From: JAOPZW01 sp963851295
GTDB lineage: Bacteria > Actinomycetota > Thermoleophilia > Solirubrobacterales > Solirubrobacteraceae
Assembly (NCBI GenBank): GCA_963851295.1
Contig: CAWKOS010000007.1
Location: 248,001 to 312,000, forward strand
DNA length: 64,000 bases
Direction: 5' to 3'
Part shown: piece by piece, positions 55,182 to 61,026 of the stretch
How positions within the stretch are numbered: the stretch's first letter is position 1
How the letters are laid out: the number at the start of each line of letters is the position of its first letter
The notes under the pieces: model-generated
The model's input: the letters and a program-made list of their open reading frames with translations, nothing else
Told to the model about the DNA's origin: nothing
Database searches by the model: none
Made by a program: the position numbers and the translations under genes

Positions 55182-56984
55182 TTGGACTCGCGGCAGCGGT
55201 CAACTGGGGGCGGAGGACCTGCACAGCAACGGCCCGCGGAGCGCACCGCGCGGGCCGCTCCCGCTCGCCCGGCCCCGCGACGCCGGCGCCCGCGCCGCAC
55301 GACGCCCGCGATCGCGCTGCTCGCCGTCTGCGGCCTGGCCTTCGTCGTCGGCGTCGTCATCGGCGCACGCCACAAGCCCGCCGGACAGGCGCGCGTCGAG
55401 CGCTTCGCGACAGCCTGGGAGCGCGGCGACTTCGGCGCCATGTACTCCGAGCTGACGCCCGACGCGCGCGACCAGGTCACGCGGGCGCTCTTCGTCTCCG
55501 CCTACCAGGCCGCGGAGCGCACGTCGACGGCCGCCAAGGTCAAGACCTTCGCCCCGCGCAAGGACGGCGACGACTACCGCGTGCCGGTCCGGATCGCGAC
55601 GCGCGCCTTCGGGACGGTCTCGGGCGAGGTGGTGCTGCCGGCCTCGGGCGACGGCATCGACTGGTCGCGGACGCTGGTCTTCCCCGGCCTGCGGGAGGGC
55701 GAGCGCCTGCACCGGGTCACGCAGATGCCGCCGCGGGCGACGCTGCTGGCGCGCGACCGCGCCGTGCTGGCCAAGGGCGAGGCACGCGCCTCGGGCTCGC
55801 CGCTCGCCGCCCAGGTCGTGGGCGCGCTCGGCCCGATCCCGCCCGAGCGCCGCGGCGAGCTCGCGGCGCTCGGCGTTCCCTCCAACGCCATGGTCGGGAT
55901 CTCGGGGCTCGAGCGGATCTTCGACGAGCGGCTGCTCGGTACGCCCGGCGGCGAGCTCGTCGCGGGCTCGCGCGTGCTCAAGCGCACGCTCCCCCACCAG
56001 GCCGCCGCGGTGCGCACGACGATTCCGCTGCCCGTCGAGCAGGCCGCGGTGACCGCGCTCGCCGGGCGCCTGGGCGGCGTCGTCGCGGTCAAGCCGCGCA
56101 CCGGCGAGGTGCTCGCGTTCGCGGGGATCGCCTTCTCGGGGCTCCAGCCGCCCGGGTCGACGTTCAAGATGGTGACGACGACGGGGGCGCTGGAGGCCGG
56201 GATCACCAACCCGGGCAAGTCCTATCCCGTGCAGACCAAGGCGGTGCTCGAGGGCGTCGACCTCGAGAACGCCAACGGCGAGTACTGCGGGGGCACGCTG
56301 ATCGTCTCCTTCGCCAAGTCGTGCAACTCGGTCTTCGCGCCGCTCGGGGTCCAGCTCGGCGCCAAGCGCCTGGTCTCGGTCGCCGAGCGCTACGGCTTCA
56401 ACCGCCCGCCGGACATCGCCGGCGCCGCGGAGAGCACGATCCCGGCGGCCGGCGAGATCGGCGACGACCTCGCCCTGGGCTCGTCGGCCATCGGCCAGGG
56501 GCGCGTGCAGGCGACGGCGCTGCAGATGGCGACCGTCGCGTCGGCCATCGGGCTGCGCGGGCGCCGGCCGCACCTGACCCTCGACTACGACGCGGCCCAC
56601 GGCCGCGCCGCCGCCACCGCGCGCGCGACCTCGCCGCGCGTGGCGCGCACGATGGAGCGCCTGATGCTCGCCGTCGTGCGCGGCGGCACCGGGGTGCGGG
56701 CGGCGATCCCCGGCGTCCTCGTGGCCGGCAAGACCGGCACCGCCGAGCTCAAGACGACCAAGCGCTGCCAGCCCGACCCGGAGAACCCGGAGAGCTGCCC
56801 GCCGGAGGACCAGGCCAACGACCCGACCGACACCGATGCGTGGTTCGCCGCCTACGCGCCGGCGGGCAAGGGCCGCCCGCACGTCGCGGTCGGGGTGCTG
56901 CTCGTGGCCTCGGGCGCCGGCGGGGACACCGCGGCGCCCGCGGCCCGCGGAGTGCTGCTCGCCGGGCTGAAGGCGACGAGCTAG
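55182..56984 (+). CDS. Penicillin-binding transpeptidase (class B type)
   Basis: 600 residues from TTG 55182; the start is uncertain because no ATG or GTG occurs in the opening 120 bases. An Arg/Pro/Ala-rich cytoplasmic tail, a membrane helix (IALLAVCGLAFVVGVVIG, about 45-62), an NTF2-like MecA_N domain (VERFATAWERGDFGAMYSEL) and a dimerisation region precede the transpeptidase. The catalytic motifs are STFK (Ser326, Lys329), SCN (380-382) and KTG (Lys517). It cross-links peptidoglycan. The C-terminus shares a CTAG with the converging lipoprotein gene. Confidence 0.9.
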   Translation: MDSRQRSTGGGGPAQQRPAERTARAAPARPAPRRRRPRRTTPAIALLAVCGLAFVVGVVIGARHKPAGQARVERFATAWERGDFGAMYSELTPDARDQVTRALFVSAYQAAERTSTAAKVKTFAPRKDGDDYRVPVRIATRAFGTVSGEVVLPASGDGIDWSRTLVFPGLREGERLHRVTQMPPRATLLARDRAVLAKGEARASGSPLAAQVVGALGPIPPERRGELAALGVPSNAMVGISGLERIFDERLLGTPGGELVAGSRVLKRTLPHQAAAVRTTIPLPVEQAAVTALAGRLGGVVAVKPRTGEVLAFAGIAFSGLQPPGSTFKMVTTTGALEAGITNPGKSYPVQTKAVLEGVDLENANGEYCGGTLIVSFAKSCNSVFAPLGVQLGAKRLVSVAERYGFNRPPDIAGAAESTIPAAGEIGDDLALGSSAIGQGRVQATALQMATVASAIGLRGRRPHLTLDYDAAHGRAAATARATSPRVARTMERLMLAVVRGGTGVRAAIPGVLVAGKTGTAELKTTKRCQPDPENPESCPPEDQANDPTDTDAWFAAYAPAGKGRPHVAVGVLLVASGAGGDTAAPAARGVLLAGLKATS

Positions 56985-57538
56985 ACGTCGAGGTCGACGG
57001 TGCCGGTCTCGTTGCCGCCGTTGGGCGACGGGATCTGCAGCACGAGCGGGCGGTTCTCGAAGCTCTTGACCGGGATCTTGAAGAGCAGCATCGCGCCCTG
57101 GATGGTGTTCTCGCCGGCCGCGCTGCCCGGCAGCGGGAGGACGTCCTTGGGCTGCAGGGTGGTCCCGCGGTAGGCGAAGACGTTCTTCGGCCCCATCGCG
57201 ACCGGCCGGTAGACGTTGCCCTCGGTGTCCCTGATCGAGTAGTCCGTGGCGGCGGGCGCGGCGCCGTCGGAGTCGTTCTCCACGCGCATGAAGACCGCGA
57301 ACCACTGCTCGTCGGGGCCGAGGGTCTGGTCGGCGGGCAGGTCGATCAGGTAGTCCTTGTCCTCGACGTCGTTGGGGTTCAGCAGGCGCGAGATTTGGAC
57401 CTGGTACTTCAGCGGCCCGACGTCGATGTAGGTGCCCTCGGTGTCGCCGTGGAGGGTGCGCTCCTGCTTGTCGCCGCACGCCCCGAGGGCGAGCGCCGCG
57501 ACGGCGACGAGCAGCGACGTGACCAGACGTGCGCGCAT
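56981..57538 (-). CDS. Lipoprotein, DUF4352-like
   Basis: 185 residues. The signal peptide ends in a lipobox LALGAC, so Cys21 should be lipidated and the protein anchored outside the membrane. A beta-sandwich resembling DUF4352/TEFN-type domains follows (YQVQISRLLNPNDVEDKDYL, WFAVFMRVENDSDG). No catalytic residues stand out. These domains often bind protein partners or cell-wall parts. It converges on the penicillin-binding protein with a shared CTAG at the stops. Confidence 0.8.
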   Translation of the reverse strand: MRARLVTSLLVAVAALALGACGDKQERTLHGDTEGTYIDVGPLKYQVQISRLLNPNDVEDKDYLIDLPADQTLGPDEQWFAVFMRVENDSDGAAPAATDYSIRDTEGNVYRPVAMGPKNVFAYRGTTLQPKDVLPLPGSAAGENTIQGAMLLFKIPVKSFENRPLVLQIPSPNGGNETGTVDLDV

Positions 57539-57550
57539 GCCGAGCGGATC

Positions 57551-58081
57551 CTAACGCTGGAAGGGCGAGCCGGTCGCGGGCTTGCGGGGGCCCCCGGCCA
57601 GCGACGGGCGCTGGCCGCGCCCGCGGTCCTCCTCGAGGATGTCGCGCAGGCGGCGCATCGACTTCTTGAGCTTGCGCTTCATCCAGCCGCGGGCGCCGAA
57701 GGACTCGAGGAACTTGTCGCTGAGCTTCTGGGGCTCGGTGAGCAACGTGAAGCGCACGCGCGTCGTGTTGGCGGCGCCGACCTCGAGGTCGTAGATCCCG
57801 AGCGAGCGGATGCGGTTGAACTTGCCGCCGCGCCCGGCCTCCGCGATCCGCCGCGGGGGCTCGAACTCGATGACCGTGGTGTCGCCCCACGGGAAGCGGT
57901 TGAAGGGCATCTTCAGGCGGAAGCGCGCGCCGGCGCCGTAGCCGTAGGTGTCCTCGCGCGTCAGCCGCCAGTCGACCATGAAGTGGTCGTTGAACTCGGC
58001 GTGGTTGGCGACGTCGGCGAGGTACTCGAAGACCTCGTCGCGCGGGCGGGCGATGACGATCTCGACGCTGACCGGGTCCAC
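57551..58081 (-). CDS. SRPBCC-family protein
   Basis: 176 residues from GTG 58081. The START/Bet v1-like fold opens with VSVEIVIARPRDEVFEYLAD, then VANHAEFNDHFM, and closes with the long C-terminal helix (LSDKFLESFGARGWMKRKLK). Such barrels bind hydrophobic ligands or act as aromatase/cyclases. A basic, unordered tail (RDILEEDRGRGQRPSLAGGP) follows. It lies 12 bases behind the lipoprotein start and 25 bases before the Zn-ribbon gene stop, so the three may be cotranscribed. Confidence 0.85.
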   Translation of the reverse strand: MDPVSVEIVIARPRDEVFEYLADVANHAEFNDHFMVDWRLTREDTYGYGAGARFRLKMPFNRFPWGDTTVIEFEPPRRIAEAGRGGKFNRIRSLGIYDLEVGAANTTRVRFTLLTEPQKLSDKFLESFGARGWMKRKLKKSMRRLRDILEEDRGRGQRPSLAGGPRKPATGSPFQR

Positions 58082-58106
58082 GGCGCGGGAGTGTACCCGC
58101 GGCCCG

Positions 58107-58367
58107 TCAGGCGGCCTTGCGCCGGACCGTGTGCCCGCGCTCGGGGTGATGGACGGCGGCGGAGCGCTCGGGGAGGTCGCTGCGGCGCGGGCGGCAGAGC
58201 TCGCAGACGAGGTCGCCGTCGTGGAAGAGGTGGACGCGCTCGCCCACGAGCGGAGTGCGCCCGCAGTCGTGACAGCGCGCCTGCGCGGCCTCGAGCGCGC
58301 CGACGCTCTTGCGCAGCAGCTCGCGCTCCAGATCGCCCTCGGAGATGCCCAGAAGGGGCCGCAGCAT
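58107..58367 (-). CDS. Small zinc-ribbon protein
   Basis: 86 residues from ATG 58367; conserved content begins there although the frame is open to 58499. A short helix (GDLERELLRKSVGALEAAQA) is followed by two CxxC pairs, RCHDCGRTP and VCELCRPR, which should bind one zinc ion. A basic tail ends the protein. Possibly a nucleic-acid-binding adaptor; no named family is recognised. Confidence 0.7.
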   Translation of the reverse strand: MLRPLLGISEGDLERELLRKSVGALEAAQARCHDCGRTPLVGERVHLFHDGDLVCELCRPRRSDLPERSAAVHHPERGHTVRRKAA

Positions 58368-58427
58368 GGGAGTGGCGTTCGCCGCTGGCCGCCCGCCTCC
58401 TGCCGCGCGCCGCTCATCGCACACCCG

Positions 58428-58462
58428 TTGACGCTCGTTTTCTCGTCCGGTATCCCGGGTAG
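58428..58462 (+). promoter_or_regulatory. Overlapping promoter candidates upstream of the FHA gene
   Basis: Within the 245-base gene-free region 58368-58612, GTTTTC (58437-58442), 14 bases, GGGTAG (58457-58462) fits the SigB/SigF pattern. A housekeeping-like pair TTGACG (58428-58433), 17 bases, TATCCC (58451-58456) overlaps it. Either would leave a leader of about 145 bases before the FHA gene at 58613. I see no other clear feature in the gap. Confidence 0.45.
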
Positions 58463-58612
58463 CCGCATAGCGGGAGCGTTTCGGTCCGGCGGGGGGCAAA
58501 AGGCCCGAGAATCAAGCCAAATTCCGCGCCCGGGCCGATTGACATCGTCGTTATGATCGTCACAAGCAGGCGGCCGGACCCGGCCTTTCTGCGGACGGAA
58601 GAGGGAGCGGAG

Positions 58613-59188
58613 ATGGAGTCAATGATGTCGGGCACCCTGGCCGGTACGGGGTCGTTCCGGTGCGAGGAGTGCGGCTATGTGGTCAATCTGGCCGCAGCCG
58701 ACGAGCTGCCGGCCTGCCCCGGTTGCGGCGGCTCGCGCTTTACGCGCGCGTCGCTCTTCGCCGGCGGGCGCTTCCAGCGCAAGGCCGGCGATGCCCCGAC
58801 CGTGCAGGAGCGCGAGGCGCTCCTGACCGAGGCGCGCGGGCGCCTCGAGGGCCCCGGCCAGTACCTGGCCTGGGCGGACGGAGACCAGATCCGGATCGTC
58901 GGGCTCGACCGCGAGTGGACCCGCGTGGGGCGCAGCCTCGCGGCGGACGTCCGCTTCGACGACCCGACCGTGTCGCGCCGCCACGCCCTGATCGTCCGTC
59001 AGGCCGACGGCGTACGCGTGCTCGACGACCGCAGCCTCAATGGCGTGTTCGTCAACGGCGAGCGCGTCGAGTGGCGGGTGCTGCGCGACGGCGACGAGAT
59101 CGTCGTCGGGCGCTATCGGCTGAACTTCATCGAGGCCGCGGCCGAGATGGAGTCGGCGGGTGCGGCCCGGATGGAGTCCACCGGCTAG
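58613..59188 (+). CDS. Zinc-ribbon plus FHA-domain protein
   Basis: 191 residues from ATG 58613 behind GAGGGAGCGGAG. Residues about 13-42 form a zinc ribbon (FRCEECGYVV, LPACPGCGGS). A linker follows, then an FHA domain: WTRVGRSLAADVRFDDPTVS, RRHALIVRQADG, DRSLNGVFVNGERV. The key FHA Arg, Ser-Arg-Arg-His and Asn-Gly residues are all present, so it should bind phosphothreonine peptides made by a Ser/Thr kinase, none of which is in this window. It lies 120 bases before the ParA-like gene. Confidence 0.9.
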   Translation: MESMMSGTLAGTGSFRCEECGYVVNLAAADELPACPGCGGSRFTRASLFAGGRFQRKAGDAPTVQEREALLTEARGRLEGPGQYLAWADGDQIRIVGLDREWTRVGRSLAADVRFDDPTVSRRHALIVRQADGVRVLDDRSLNGVFVNGERVEWRVLRDGDEIVVGRYRLNFIEAAAEMESAGAARMESTG

Positions 59189-59308
59189 CCAGTTCTTCGG
59201 GCCAGGCAGGCCCGCGGAGGAGAGGGACGGAGGGGCTCGGTTCGCGGGATCCGGGCCCTCTCCGCCTGCCCGCGCCGTTTTCACGCCCCCCTCGCTAGAG
59301 TCGCGCCG

Positions 59309-60091
59309 GTGGCCCAGAAGATCGCGGTCCTCTCCCAGAAGGGCGGCACCGGAAAGACGACCGCCGTCCGCACGCTGACCGACGTCTTCCGCGAGGCCGG
59401 CCTCGACGTCCTCGCCGTCGACCTCGACCCGCAGGGCAACCTGTCGGACTACTTCGACATCGATCCCGAGGCGACGCCGACGATCGGCGACGTCCTCACG
59501 GGCCGCGCCGAGGCCGCCGCGGCCGTCCACGACGGCGTCATCCCCGCCAACCTCGCCCTCGCCGAGGCCGAGCTGGCGATGGCCGGCAAGATGGGCCGCG
59601 AGCTGATCCTGCGCAAGGCGCTCGCGGACGTCGACGCAGAGCACGACGTGATCCTTATCGACTGCCCGCCCGCCCTCGGGCTGCTCACGGTCAACGCGCT
59701 GGTCGCCGCCGACTGGGCGCTGCTGAGCGCCGAGGCCCAGTACTTCGCCCTGCAGGGCGTCGAGCAGGCGCTCGAGGTCATCGAGCTCGCCCGCGACGGC
59801 CTCAACCCCGACCTCAAGTGGCTCGGCGTCCTCTTCAACATCGCCGACATGCGCACGGTCCACTCGCGCGAGGCGTACGACTCGCTCAAGGAGCACGTCG
59901 GCGAGAAGCTCCTGAGCACCGTCGTGCGCCAGTCGATCGCCTACGCCGAGTCCTCCGAGCGCGCGGTCTCGATCCTCGAGTACCGCCCCGACCTGGGCGC
60001 CGACTACGTCGCGCTGGCCGACGAGCTCCTCGGCCGCCTCGGGCTCGACGACGCCCGCGCCCGGGTGCGCGCGCAGTTCAACGGGGGCTAG
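59309..60091 (+). CDS. ParA/Soj-family ATPase
   Basis: 260 residues from GTG 59309. The deviant Walker A is SQKGGTGKTTAVRTL (residues 9-18), with VDLDPQGNLSDYF (A' motif) and ILIDCPPALGLLTVNAL (Walker B). Such ATPases position chromosomes, plasmids or protein clusters on the nucleoid. There is no adjacent parB or parS-like gene here, so it is probably an orphan ParA or a cargo-positioning MinD/ParA relative. A TAGAGT hexamer 7 bases before the GTG suggests a leaderless message; there is no Shine-Dalgarno sequence. Confidence 0.9.
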   Translation: MAQKIAVLSQKGGTGKTTAVRTLTDVFREAGLDVLAVDLDPQGNLSDYFDIDPEATPTIGDVLTGRAEAAAAVHDGVIPANLALAEAELAMAGKMGRELILRKALADVDAEHDVILIDCPPALGLLTVNALVAADWALLSAEAQYFALQGVEQALEVIELARDGLNPDLKWLGVLFNIADMRTVHSREAYDSLKEHVGEKLLSTVVRQSIAYAESSERAVSILEYRPDLGADYVALADELLGRLGLDDARARVRAQFNGG

Positions 60092-60119
60092 CTAGCGGGC
60101 GCCGCGCGGCGAAGCGACC

Positions 60120-60971
60120 TCAGAGCTCGCGCACGTCCGCCCCATGCGGCTCGAACGGCGCGCGCATCACCTCCGCCCAGCCTTCCGCCTCGCGGCGCAG
60201 GGCCTCGACGACGCCGCCCGTCGTCTCGTAGTGACACCAGACGAGGACGGTCGGGCCGGCGCCGGAGATCGTCGCCCCGAGGGCGCCGAGGGCGCGGGCG
60301 CGGCGGACGAGGTCCATCGAGCGCGGGTACAGGTGCTCGCGGCGCGGCTGGTGCAGGCGGTCGTCGAGGCCGCGGGCGACGAGGTCCCAGTCGCCGCGGG
60401 CCAGGCCGAGGACGAGGAGGGCTCCGTGGGCGGTGTTGAAGACGGCGTCGCCGATCGGGACCTCCTCGGGGAGCGCGGCGCGGGCGGCCTTCGTGCGCAC
60501 GGCGGCGCGCGGGACCACGACGACGGCCTCGAGGCCCGTCGGCGGGTCGAAGCGCGTCGCCTGACCGTCGGCGCAGACGACGAAGCCGCCGTGCAGCGCG
60601 GCCGCGACGTTGTCGGGGTGGCCCTCGAGCTCGGTGGCCAGCGCGAGCACGTCGGCGTCGAGCTCGAAGAGATGGTCGGCGGCGAGCAGGCCCGCGACGT
60701 AGGCCGCCGCGCTCGAGCCCAGGCCGCCGCTGAGCGGGATCTGCGAGCGGATGCGGAAGCTGAAGGCGGCCGGGTCGGCGAGCCGCGCGAAGCCGCGGAC
60801 CGCGAGGTTGCGCCGGTCGCGCGCGATCTTGAGGTCGGTGTGGACCTCGAAGCGCCCGGTCTCCTCGACCTCGAGCTCCATGTGCATCGCGACCGCGCAG
60901 GCGAAGCTGTCGAACCCAGGACCGAGGTTCGCGCTGGAGGCGGGGACGCGGACGAGCCGGCGGCGGCGCAT
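60120..60971 (-). CDS. thrB: Homoserine kinase
   Basis: 283 residues. GHMP-kinase motifs: VRVPASSANLGPGFDSFACA at the N-terminus, ATP loop PLSGGLGSSAAAYVAGLLAA, GHPDNVAAALHGG, and the C-terminal ISGAGPTVLVW. It phosphorylates homoserine for threonine synthesis. thrA, thrC and asd are not nearby, so thrB is a lone gene. ATG 60971 lies 9 bases after a TAGGGT -10-like hexamer on the minus strand. The gene converges with the ParA-like gene over 28 bases. Confidence 0.94.
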   Translation of the reverse strand: MRRRRLVRVPASSANLGPGFDSFACAVAMHMELEVEETGRFEVHTDLKIARDRRNLAVRGFARLADPAAFSFRIRSQIPLSGGLGSSAAAYVAGLLAADHLFELDADVLALATELEGHPDNVAAALHGGFVVCADGQATRFDPPTGLEAVVVVPRAAVRTKAARAALPEEVPIGDAVFNTAHGALLVLGLARGDWDLVARGLDDRLHQPRREHLYPRSMDLVRRARALGALGATISGAGPTVLVWCHYETTGGVVEALRREAEGWAEVMRAPFEPHGADVREL

Positions 60972-61026
60972 CGAGCGGGGACCCTAGCCGTCGTAGACTC
61001 GCCCGCGTGGGAAGGGGGCGGTTCAG

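Noticed and set aside
58539..58557. TTGACA and TATGAT just before the FHA gene
   Set aside because: Both hexamers are near perfect, but only 7 bases separate them, far from the 16-18 needed for one promoter.
59309..60091. Chromosome-partition parA of the origin region
   Set aside because: No parB, parS-like sites, dnaA, gidB or rpmH are nearby, so it is treated as an orphan ParA-like ATPase.
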